This document shows positions 23,995-30,521 of a stretch of 39,570 bases of DNA, piece by piece; positions within the stretch are counted from its first letter, which is position 1, and each line of letters starts with the position of its first letter. Location: assembly GCA_044370655.1 (NCBI GenBank), contig JBILVD010000004.1:1-39570 (forward strand), given 5' to 3'. The stretch comes from CAZFPN01 sp044370655 (GTDB lineage: Bacteria; Pseudomonadota; Alphaproteobacteria; Rickettsiales; Deianiraeaceae). Position numbers and translations under genes: made by a program. Below the pieces are notes generated by a model, which made no database searches, was not told the origin of the DNA, and saw nothing but the letters and a program-made list of their open reading frames with translations.

Positions 23995-25692
23995 TCATCT
24001 CTGCCTTCCACTAGGAGTTTCAACGTCATTTTGTTGATTTTGCAATTCCCCCTTCATGTTTTTCTCATCTATTTTGGGCTCGTCTATACTCATTTTCTGC
24101 CCTCCTTCCTCATTAGCAATGTCATTAATGTCTATATTACTGTCCTGCGTAACACTGTCAAGAAAATCTTCTCCAATTTGAGACTCCCCATCAACTATAT
24201 TTCTGTCAACAATCTCCTCTTCAATTTCCTCCTCTTCAAATCCCTCATCTTTAAATCCCTCACTTTCCTCGGTCAATTTCCCCTCTTCATTGTTATTTTC
24301 AAGTGCTTCAACCTCCTCTTCAACCTCCTCTTCAACCTCCTCTTCAACCTCCTCTTCAACCTCCTCTTCAACCTCCTCTTCAACCTCCTCTTTAGGTTCT
24401 TCCTCAGTTTCTTCACCTTCCTCAAAGCCCTCATCTTCCTCAAAGTCGTCCTCTTCCTCTATCTCGGTTTTGGCATCTCTATTTTGAGTATCCTCCACAT
24501 AGCATTCAACAATTAAATTTGCTATGTAACTTGAAATAACTTTATTATTAATTTCCTCAGATTTGTAATGCTTTAACGCCTCAACTTCCTCATCAGAAAA
24601 TTCGGTTAAAGATTGTAAATAGCTAATTTCTTCATCACTTAAAATGCCATACTGATTTTGAAAAACATCACCTCCTTCGCAACTTTTAAACCAAAAGATT
24701 TTATCCTTCTCAATTTCAGCACTTGCAAATAAATAAATCTCTGAGAGATTAGATGTTGGAAGAATTATCTTGTCATTTGCGTTGTGAGTTAAATGGCTTA
24801 AGATTTCTGGGATTTTATTGTTTTTGATGTAATCTTGATAGATAAATTTTATCTTTATATCTTTGATATTCAATTTTGCCTCAATCAGCCTTCTAAGCTC
24901 TAGTTCTACATCAAAGTCTAAATCATTTGAGAGATTAGAAATGATAGCAATTTTATGATTTTTCTCATATGCTTGCACTATTGAATTTACAAAATTTTCA
25001 AGATATATGGAAGAATTATGACTTTTTTTAAAGTTCTTAATTTCTTGCTTTTTTTGATTTGTAAGAAAAGGTAAAACGGCAAATATATAGTCTTTTTCTG
25101 CTTTTTTGTCAATTTCGCAAATTAAATCATTGTCAAAAAAAATTGCATTTTCACTTACAGCAACAATGTTGTCATCGTCCATTTCTTCTTTAGTAATAGA
25201 GTTATATTCAAGAGTTAAAAGGTCAAAACTTGCCATCTCTTTTTTAAAATTCTCCAATTTTTTTGTTGCCCCAAAATAAAAAAAAGCCTCATCATTTTGA
25301 GTGGCAAGCTCAACAAATCCAGTAAAAATCTTCTCCCCTCCCGTTGCCAAAACTATATCACCTGTTCCAATTTTTTCCACAAAATCAAGCCTCACAACAT
25401 CTTTCCCTTGAAGCAACTTTAACTGCTCTTTGTTGCACTTTGCATACTCTGGAATAAAAACATCTTCCTTGGAATACATCTTTAATTGAAAGTTAAAACT
25501 TGCAAGCCTTACATCTCTAGAGATTTTATGCAAAATAGACATTGCATGATAATAACTTTGAGAGTCCGTTTTATCAATAATAACGTGTATAAAGTTTGTG
25601 TCAACTTCCTGAAATTTTCTTGATTGATTTTTTAATTCTTGCTTTTCTTTGTTTTTTTCTTCTTTTTGTACCTCCAAAACTTCGGTTCCCAT
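23995..25692 (-). CDS. large acidic protein with tandem EEVE repeats, possible NYN/PIN-like N-terminal fold
   Basis: A 565-residue protein that I do not recognise with confidence. Residues about 33-170 alternate strands and helices: FIHVIIDKTDSQSYYHAMS, then DIVLATGGEKIFTGFVELAT and EAFFYFGATKKLENFKKE. This order resembles a NYN (PIN-like) domain, where an aspartate-led first strand and a 'SgDsDf' strand occur, but the catalytic acids are not clearly conserved. A second alpha/beta part runs to about 400. The C-terminus is extremely acidic; residues about 435-462 are seven EEVE units encoded by a perfect DNA repeat. There is no signal peptide or membrane segment. It ends 8 bp from recN. Possible roles (nucleic-acid mimic, scaffold) are speculation. 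Confidence 0.6.
   Translation of the reverse strand: MGTEVLEVQKEEKNKEKQELKNQSRKFQEVDTNFIHVIIDKTDSQSYYHAMSILHKISRDVRLASFNFQLKMYSKEDVFIPEYAKCNKEQLKLLQGKDVVRLDFVEKIGTGDIVLATGGEKIFTGFVELATQNDEAFFYFGATKKLENFKKEMASFDLLTLEYNSITKEEMDDDNIVAVSENAIFFDNDLICEIDKKAEKDYIFAVLPFLTNQKKQEIKNFKKSHNSSIYLENFVNSIVQAYEKNHKIAIISNLSNDLDFDVELELRRLIEAKLNIKDIKIKFIYQDYIKNNKIPEILSHLTHNANDKIILPTSNLSEIYLFASAEIEKDKIFWFKSCEGGDVFQNQYGILSDEEISYLQSLTEFSDEEVEALKHYKSEEINNKVISSYIANLIVECYVEDTQNRDAKTEIEEEDDFEEDEGFEEGEETEEEPKEEVEEEVEEEVEEEVEEEVEEEVEEEVEALENNNEEGKLTEESEGFKDEGFEEEEIEEEIVDRNIVDGESQIGEDFLDSVTQDSNIDINDIANEEGGQKMSIDEPKIDEKNMKGELQNQQNDVETPSGRQR
24307..24390. repeat. seven perfect tandem copies of a 12-bp unit
   Basis: The unit TTCAACCTCCTC (plus strand) is repeated seven times without a mismatch, 84 bp in all. 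It lies in frame inside the acidic protein gene and encodes four residues (EEVE) per copy, so gain or loss of units by slippage keeps the reading frame. Flanking sequence is also Glu-rich but not exactly periodic. The opposite strand reads as a Ser/Thr-rich open frame, which is a shadow. Confidence 0.95.
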
Positions 25693-25988
25693 AGTTAAAA
25701 AAAGATAATGAATTAGTTATTTAATATAGAAAAAAAATTTTTCAAGTTTTTTGTAAAAAATTTTTAGAGTTTATTTTAACTTATGGGCTTGCAACATAAA
25801 TATAACCACATAAATTTTTTACAAAAGAATAAGTTCTTCTTATGTAAAAAGATAACCTACTCCACCTTTGATGAAAGCTTTATAAATATACACACTTCCA
25901 CAACTTCCTTTTCCCCTTTAGTATACATACTTCAAACAACCGCCCAAAACAAGATCTTTAAAATATTTCTTTCAAAATTCTTCACTTT

Positions 25989-26016
25989 TTGCTTCCATAA
26001 ATCAAATTCATATAAT
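25989..26016 (+). promoter_or_regulatory. candidate promoter of the 49-residue ORF (-35 TTGCTT, 16 bp, -10 TATAAT)
   Basis: A perfect TATAAT (26011-26016) is preceded after a 16-bp spacer by TTGCTT (25989-25994), a partial -35. Transcription would start near 26023, leaving a leader of about 38 bases that contains the hairpin before the ATG at 26061. No cleaner promoter is visible between this gene and pgi. Confidence 0.45.
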
Positions 26017-26031
26017 ACTCTCTAAAAATTT

Positions 26032-26050
26032 TCCTTAAAAAATTAAGGAG
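26032..26050 (+). promoter_or_regulatory. hairpin burying the Shine-Dalgarno sequence AAGGAG
   Basis: TCCTTAA (26032-26038) pairs perfectly with TTAAGGA (26043-26049) across an AAAA loop, a 7-bp stem. The 3' arm contains most of AAGGAG (26045-26050), the Shine-Dalgarno sequence located 10 bases before the ATG at 26061. Folding would hide it from the ribosome. The arrangement resembles simple translational switches or RNA thermometers; this role is inferred. A chance palindrome is possible in AT-rich DNA. Confidence 0.45.
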
Positions 26051-26060
26051 ACCCAAAAAA

Positions 26061-26210
26061 ATGATGACACATATTATGAAGACTTTATACAAATTTTTTA
26101 AAACCGCAGAAGTAAGCCAAGAAATCATCATACACCAAAAAGTTAAGGTTGAAAAATACAACCTAGTAAAATATTTAATGCAAGGTGTATATTGGTCAAA
26201 AATAACTTGA
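26061..26210 (+). CDS. candidate 49-residue basic small protein or leader peptide
   Basis: A short open frame starting ATG-ATG and ending TGA. The product is basic, with a helical N-terminal part (MKTLYKFFKTAEVSQEIIIH from residue 6) and a C-terminal part containing NLVKYLMQGVYW; it has no cysteines and no clear membrane segment. I recognise no family. Support comes from context: a perfect TATAAT upstream, and one of the very few strong Shine-Dalgarno sequences in this window, placed inside a hairpin. The stop lies 51 bp before pgi, which has no convincing promoter of its own, so this could be a leader peptide of the pgi-rfbG transcript. It could also be spurious. Confidence 0.4.
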   Translation: MMTHIMKTLYKFFKTAEVSQEIIIHQKVKVEKYNLVKYLMQGVYWSKIT

Positions 26211-26261
26211 CTTTTAAGATAAATTGTATTCAAAATTCACTATTATCAATATCATTGCACT

Positions 26262-27317
26262 ATGGGGAAAGACTACATTAAAGTTGCTAATGAGCTTTAT
26301 GGTCAAATTTTAGAAACCAAAGCATTGCCAATTGGTATATTTTCTAACATAGAATACTATCAAAATTTACAAAAAAAAGCACAGGAAATAAAGGAAAAAT
26401 ACAAAAAAGTTTATATAGTTGGCATGGGGGGGAGCTTTTTAGGTGCAAAAACCATCATTGAAGGCTTAAATTTAAGCAAAATTGTAGACTTCATATTCTA
26501 CATTGAAGACGATATTTTAGAAACCAAATTAAACGAGATAACAAATGATAGCCTAGTAATTTGCATTAGTAAGTCAGGTCAAACAGTAGAAGTTTTATAT
26601 ATTTTGGAAAAGCTTTTACAAAGAAAGTTTAAAAATGTTATAGGTTTAACAGAAAACCTAAACGGAAGACTTGCCTCAATTTGCAATCAAAATGGATTTG
26701 AAATTTTAAAACATGAGGCAGCATCAGGGAGATTTTCTTTTTTAACAAATGTAGGAATTTTACCAAGCTTAATTGCAGACCTCGATTTAAGCAAATTTTT
26801 AGAAGGTGTAAAAAGTGCTATAAACTTAATTTTAGTTGAAAATGAGCCAAATTTCTACAAACACTTACATTCTCAACTTTTAAATAAAAACTTAAACCTT
26901 AACATTTTAATGCCCTACTCCCTTCGTTTGGAGAGTTTTACAAAATGGTTTTGTCAACTTTATGCAGAAAGCCTAAATAGAGAGGAATTTAACGTTATGC
27001 CCTTTCCTTCAATTGGCACGTTAGACCAGCACTCCGTTTTAGAAGGATATCTTCAAAATCCGCAAGATAAAATGATAACCTTCATAATTAAAAAAGAAAG
27101 GAATCTTCTTTATAGGGAGTATCTTCTCACAAAGCAAATCTGCCTTGAGAGAGGTCTTGAAGTTAGAGTTTTTGAGTTTGATAAAATAGGGGCAAAAGAA
27201 ATCGGTTTTTTAATGACATACTTTGCAATTGAAGTAATTTTTATCGCAAGAGTGCTAGGGATTGACCCATTTAATCAAGAAATGGTAGAAAAAAGAAAAA
27301 AATTAAATATTTTATGA
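26262..27317 (+). CDS. pgi: glucose-6-phosphate isomerase, short form
   Basis: Pgi interconverts glucose 6-phosphate and fructose 6-phosphate. The 351-residue protein is much shorter than the E. coli enzyme (about 550) but retains the two sugar-isomerase (SIS) domains and the family motifs: VGMGGSFLGAKTI near residue 54, CISKSGQTVEVL near residue 104, EAASGRFSFLTNVGIL near 150, MPFPSIGTLDQHSVLEGYLQNPQDK near 247 and the C-terminal GIDPFNQEMVEKRKK with the catalytic lysine/glutamine region. Compact forms of this sort occur in Alphaproteobacteria. Its stop overlaps the rfbG start (ATGA), so it feeds hexose phosphate into sugar-nucleotide synthesis as part of the same unit. Confidence 0.93.
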   Translation: MGKDYIKVANELYGQILETKALPIGIFSNIEYYQNLQKKAQEIKEKYKKVYIVGMGGSFLGAKTIIEGLNLSKIVDFIFYIEDDILETKLNEITNDSLVICISKSGQTVEVLYILEKLLQRKFKNVIGLTENLNGRLASICNQNGFEILKHEAASGRFSFLTNVGILPSLIADLDLSKFLEGVKSAINLILVENEPNFYKHLHSQLLNKNLNLNILMPYSLRLESFTKWFCQLYAESLNREEFNVMPFPSIGTLDQHSVLEGYLQNPQDKMITFIIKKERNLLYREYLLTKQICLERGLEVRVFEFDKIGAKEIGFLMTYFAIEVIFIARVLGIDPFNQEMVEKRKKLNIL

Positions 27318-28366
27318 GTTTTTTTAAAGATAAAAAAGTTTTTTTAACAGGACATACAGGTTTTAAAGGAGCATGGACGGCCTTTATTTTAAAGCAATTA
27401 GGGGCAGATGTGACAGGCTTTGCACTTGCACAACACGAAGTTTCACTTTACAATATTTTAGGGCTTGAGAAAGAGGTGAAGTCTATAATAGGGGACATCA
27501 ACAACCCGCAAGAGATTGAAAAGGCGATGATGAAAGCGAAGCCAGAAATGGTCTTTCATATGGCAGCACAGGCTTTTGTTATCCCTTCTTATAAAGACCC
27601 TAGAACAACATGGCAAACAAACGTGATGGGAACTCTCAACGTTTTTGAAGCAGTTAGAAAGACTGGCACAGTAAAAGCAATGATTAACATCACAACTGAT
27701 AAATGCTATGAAAACCTAGAATGGTTCTATCCATACAGAGAAACCGACACTCTAGGTGGGCACGACCCTTACTCTTCAAGCAAAGCAGGGGCGGAAATTC
27801 TATCCTCAAGCTATAGAAAAAGTTTTTTCAAAAAAGAAGGTATTAAAATGGCAACAGTAAGAGCAGGAAATGTTATAGGAGGGGGGGACTTCAGCGAAAT
27901 TCGTCTTTTATCTGTGGCGATTAGAAGCATAAAGGAAGGTAAACCTTTTTACATCACGGCTCCAAACTCAACAAGACCTTGGCAACATGTAATGGAGGCA
28001 ATTAGCGGATACTTCATGCTAGCAAAAAAACTATACACGCAGGAAGGTTATGATAAAGCCTATAACTTTGGTCCTGATTTAAGCGGAAATTTAACCGTTC
28101 TTGAGGTTATAAATGAAATGCAAAATCACATTCCTTCCTTAAAATACGAAATCAAGATAGACGAAGACGCTCCACACGAAGCTAAATTTTTAATGCTAGA
28201 TACCAGCCTTGCAAAGCACGAACTTGGTTGGGGACCAAAAGTCACAACTCTAGAAGGCATAAAGTTGACAGCAGAGTGGTATAACTCTTACCTAAATGGT
28301 GGCAAAAACTTAAAGGAGTTGACGCAAAAGCAAATAGAAATATTCACCGATTTGTCTGCATTTTGA
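27314..28366 (+). CDS. rfbG: CDP-glucose 4,6-dehydratase
   Basis: RfbG converts CDP-glucose to CDP-4-keto-6-deoxyglucose, the first committed step to CDP-linked dideoxysugars. The 350-residue extended short-chain dehydrogenase has the cofactor loop TGHTGFKGAW (residues 13-22), which with its 'FKGaW' is characteristic of RfbG rather than RfbB; HMAAQAFVIPSYKDP near 92; the catalytic ITTDKCYENLEW near residue 126 and YSSSKAGAE near residue 152. GNVIGGGDF and RPWQHVMEAISGYFMLA also match. No glucose-1-phosphate cytidylyltransferase (rfbF) or rfbH is in the window, so its substrate supply and downstream steps are not accounted for here. It converges on rfbD with a 21-bp gap. Confidence 0.94.
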   Translation: MSFFKDKKVFLTGHTGFKGAWTAFILKQLGADVTGFALAQHEVSLYNILGLEKEVKSIIGDINNPQEIEKAMMKAKPEMVFHMAAQAFVIPSYKDPRTTWQTNVMGTLNVFEAVRKTGTVKAMINITTDKCYENLEWFYPYRETDTLGGHDPYSSSKAGAEILSSSYRKSFFKKEGIKMATVRAGNVIGGGDFSEIRLLSVAIRSIKEGKPFYITAPNSTRPWQHVMEAISGYFMLAKKLYTQEGYDKAYNFGPDLSGNLTVLEVINEMQNHIPSLKYEIKIDEDAPHEAKFLMLDTSLAKHELGWGPKVTTLEGIKLTAEWYNSYLNGGKNLKELTQKQIEIFTDLSAF

Positions 28367-28387
28367 TTGCACTTTTTTTAAAAAAGA

Positions 28388-29236
28388 CTATAAATTATTA
28401 AGACACCTCGAAAGGGAAGTTTCAAATGGAATTATAATGCTCTCAAGCTTTTTTTTGCTAAGCCTTGAGTTAAGAGGTCTCCTCGCTTTTGTTTTGTAGG
28501 CACTGCTAGGGATAGGATTTACCTTTGCAAGTTTTTGGGAGGGGTTTTTTTCCATCAAAAACTCTCGTATTTTGCAGGTAAAATCAAACCACGAAATAAA
28601 GCCCCCGTTCGTAAAGTGATAAGTGCCAAATTCTAGCTTGTTTTCCAAAATATATTTTACGGCATTTGCGATATCTGGTGCGTAGGTTGGGCTTCCCACT
28701 TGGTCGTTTATTACATTTAGCTCGTCTCTTTCTGTCAAAAGTTTTAGCATCGTTTTCACAAAATTTACGCCCGTTTCGTTATAAACCCAAGAGGTTCTCA
28801 CTATATAAGCCTTACATTTTGAGGCTAAAATCGCTTTTTCTCCCTCAAGTTTGGAAAGCCCATAAAAGTTAAGAGGCTTGAAAACAGGGCTTACTTCTGC
28901 AGGAATTTCCTCATACTCCCCCTCGCCTTCTCCATTAAAGACATAATCAGTTGAGATATGAACTAGAGGGATATTTTTTTGAAAGCAATAATCCGCCAAA
29001 ACCTTAACAGAATGGCAGTTGATATTCATTGCACTCTCCATTTCATCTTCTGCTAAATCCACTTTTGTGTAGGCGGTTGCGTTGACAATAACCTGTGCAT
29101 TTTGCAGGGTTTCTAAAAATTCTTTTACTTTAGAGGGAAAGTTAAAATCGCATTCAGAGGAGGAAACAAACTTAGCATCAGGATAAAGCTCTTTTAAACT
29201 ACTTGCAACTTGCCCATTTTTACCAAAACAAATCAT
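28388..29236 (-). CDS. rfbD: dTDP-4-dehydrorhamnose reductase
   Basis: RfbD carries out the last step of dTDP-L-rhamnose synthesis, reducing the 4-keto sugar. The 282-residue protein begins MICFGKNGQVASSL, the family's 'GxxGQlg' cofactor loop, followed by DFNFPSKV, VNATAYTKVDLAEDE, HISTDYVFNGEGEG with the catalytic Ser/Thr, YGLSKLEGE with the Tyr-x3-Lys pair, and VRTSWVY. The C-terminus has RRPLNSRLSKKKLE, typical of RfbD. The start codon overlaps the rgpF stop by 4 bp (ATGA), and a possible Shine-Dalgarno AAAGG precedes it. It completes the rhamnose set with rfbA and rfbC to the right; rfbB is missing from the window. Confidence 0.95.
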   Translation of the reverse strand: MICFGKNGQVASSLKELYPDAKFVSSSECDFNFPSKVKEFLETLQNAQVIVNATAYTKVDLAEDEMESAMNINCHSVKVLADYCFQKNIPLVHISTDYVFNGEGEGEYEEIPAEVSPVFKPLNFYGLSKLEGEKAILASKCKAYIVRTSWVYNETGVNFVKTMLKLLTERDELNVINDQVGSPTYAPDIANAVKYILENKLEFGTYHFTNGGFISWFDFTCKIREFLMEKNPSQKLAKVNPIPSSAYKTKARRPLNSRLSKKKLESIIIPFETSLSRCLNNL

Positions 29237-30297
29237 AAAAGACCTTTGTTCATTAATTTTATTGTTTTTCTATCCAAGAAAGAATCTTGATGAAGTTGAC
29301 GTAATAATGCAACTTTATCTATATCTGTAGCAAATTCAGTCTCTTTAAGTTTGTTGATTAAAAAACTAGAAATAATACACTTTTTAACCCAATCTCTTTT
29401 TACAAAAAAACCACCTAAGTTTAAAACAGTAAAAGGAAAGTGGTTTGCTGCTAAAGTATTTAAATTTAATGTATCAAATTCTTTACTAAAATCTCTATGC
29501 ATTTTTGACGAATGACGCATCATACGTTTATCATCTTCGTTCATATTATTAAATTCAAAATAAACATCTGAAGGATTTATAATAGCTATAGACTTAAAGC
29601 CTTTCAACGCATATGAGGAAAATCTGGTTTCGCCCCCATTTATCACATAATGCCTTCTTGATTTGTATTTATATTTTTTCTTCCAAAATTTCCAAAATTT
29701 ATTACTATTTACAACCTTGTTTGTCATTAATATAAAATATGAAGTAAAGTGAGCGGGCCAAATTATTTCATCAACTAGTTGGTCTGCAACTATATCATAA
29801 CCTTCTTCTATTTTTTTAAGAAACGGCTTTAAATCTTGAATAGGGCCATAGACGCTATCGTTTGCAAGCAAAAGTAAACTAGCGTTTTTTATTTCTTTTT
29901 CAAATCTTAAAATACTATATTTATAAGAACCAAAATCCCTCCCCACATTTGCCCTTTCCACAATTTTGTATGTATAAGGTTTGAGTTTTTCTTTATCAGG
30001 TTCACTCAATTTACAGTTTGAAGTAAAAATAATTGCAAACCCCATAACTTCCTTTAAATACTTTATATAATAAAGCAGTAGAGGGTTAATTCCGCTTGGT
30101 TGATAAGAAGCAAAAACGCAAATTTTACCCTCATTTTTTACATTACCATCAGTTATTTTGACACCTCTTAAAATTCCAAGATGAAAAAGTAAATCTCTCC
30201 CATCTTCTTTTAATTTAAAGAAGGCGATATTTGGTTTGTATGCAAAACACTCAAGTAAGTTTTTTATGGTTTGAATTAATAATGACAATATAATCAT
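29233..30297 (-). CDS. RgpF-like rhamnan-synthesis glycosyltransferase
   Basis: A 354-residue protein resembling the rhamnan synthesis F (RgpF) family, found in streptococcal rhamnose-glucose polysaccharide loci and in Gram-negative O-antigen clusters. Matching segments are CVFASYQPSGINPLLLYYIKYL near residue 70 (family: 'i~ahyd~~g~v..yv..yl..L'), VERANVGRDFGSYKYSIL near residue 132 ('R.N.GrDfGsyk'), LLLANDSVYGPIQDLKPF near residue 158 ('l~l~NDS~yGP~~~l'), and a later YFILMTNKVVNSNKFWKFWKK. The N-terminus has a hydrophobic stretch but no clear cleaved signal. The neighbouring rfbD supports a rhamnose-transferring role, though linkage and acceptor are unknown. It has its own promoter immediately upstream. 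Confidence 0.82.
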   Translation of the reverse strand: MIILSLLIQTIKNLLECFAYKPNIAFFKLKEDGRDLLFHLGILRGVKITDGNVKNEGKICVFASYQPSGINPLLLYYIKYLKEVMGFAIIFTSNCKLSEPDKEKLKPYTYKIVERANVGRDFGSYKYSILRFEKEIKNASLLLLANDSVYGPIQDLKPFLKKIEEGYDIVADQLVDEIIWPAHFTSYFILMTNKVVNSNKFWKFWKKKYKYKSRRHYVINGGETRFSSYALKGFKSIAIINPSDVYFEFNNMNEDDKRMMRHSSKMHRDFSKEFDTLNLNTLAANHFPFTVLNLGGFFVKRDWVKKCIISSFLINKLKETEFATDIDKVALLRQLHQDSFLDRKTIKLMNKGLL

Positions 30298-30311
30298 AAA
30301 TTTAATTTAAT

Positions 30312-30339
30312 ATTATATATAATTTTTTACTTTAAACAA
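30312..30339 (-). promoter_or_regulatory. internal promoter for rgpF-rfbD (-35 TTGTTT, 16 bp, -10 TATAAT)
   Basis: On the minus strand TTGTTT (30339-30334) is followed after 16 bp by a perfect TATAAT (30317-30312). The rgpF ATG begins only 14 bp after the -10 box, so the predicted transcript has a leader of about 7 bases, nearly leaderless. This would let rgpF and rfbD be expressed apart from the upstream series. Confidence 0.5.
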
Positions 30340-30359
30340 ATTAATAATGCAAGCTTTTT

Positions 30360-30521
30360 TTAAAATTTATCTCCCTCTTTATTTGAAATAGCAAGTAAAT
30401 TATGGTCATCCCTTGTGCCGCTTTTACATTTAAACATATTAATTTTTATATTTGTATGCAAAATAACCTTGTATCCTTTACCATCTGACCTATAAATATA
30501 TAGTCCTTTTGGTAATTTTTT
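30360..30521 (-). pseudogene. out-of-frame C-terminal continuation of the upstream GT2 gene
   Basis: After the A6 tract (30521-30516) the next reading frame continues with KKLPKGLYIYRSDGKGYKV and runs to a stop at 30360. Joined to the preceding frame, this yields PNLAPKYIKKLPKGLYIYRSDGKGYK, matching a motif I recall as common at C-termini of pseudopilin-like and other bacterial surface-related proteins ('dWIPgLvPkYIkkLP...YlYkSdGkdYKLi'; identification from memory). One added A would restore the frame and give a 397-residue product. The loss could be a real mutation, a reversible slippage state, or an assembly error. Confidence 0.55.

Larger units (their letters stand above)
25693..26060. other. 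gene-poor stretch before the small candidate gene
   Basis: Very AT-rich sequence with long A and T runs. I see no tRNA-like cloverleaf, no repeat array and no recognisable coding sequence. An 80-codon open frame (25783-26025) has low-complexity Phe/Lys/Ser composition and no similarity to a known family, and I do not accept it. The right end contains the promoter and hairpin described separately. Confidence 0.5.

Noticed and set aside
24290..24487. Ser/Thr-rich open frame on the plus strand
   Set aside because: It is the antisense reading of the EEVE repeat; the minus-strand gene is longer and has normal composition outside the repeat.
23983..24516. Leu/Phe-rich plus-strand frame of 177 codons
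   Set aside because: Also a shadow of the acidic gene; its 'hydrophobic repeat' is the complement of Glu codons.
25783..26025. 80-codon plus-strand frame in the gap before pgi
   Set aside because: Low-complexity composition, no promoter at its 5' end, no Shine-Dalgarno sequence and no recognisable motif.
25982..26233. 83-codon minus-strand frame opposite the small candidate gene
   Set aside because: Starts with TTG, has no promoter or Shine-Dalgarno sequence, and competes with a better-supported frame; a hydrophobic stretch alone is weak evidence in AT-rich DNA.
28371..28386. T7-A6 palindrome between convergent rfbG and rfbD as a bidirectional terminator
   Set aside because: The stem would be all A-T with no loop and no GC clamp; not a credible intrinsic terminator.
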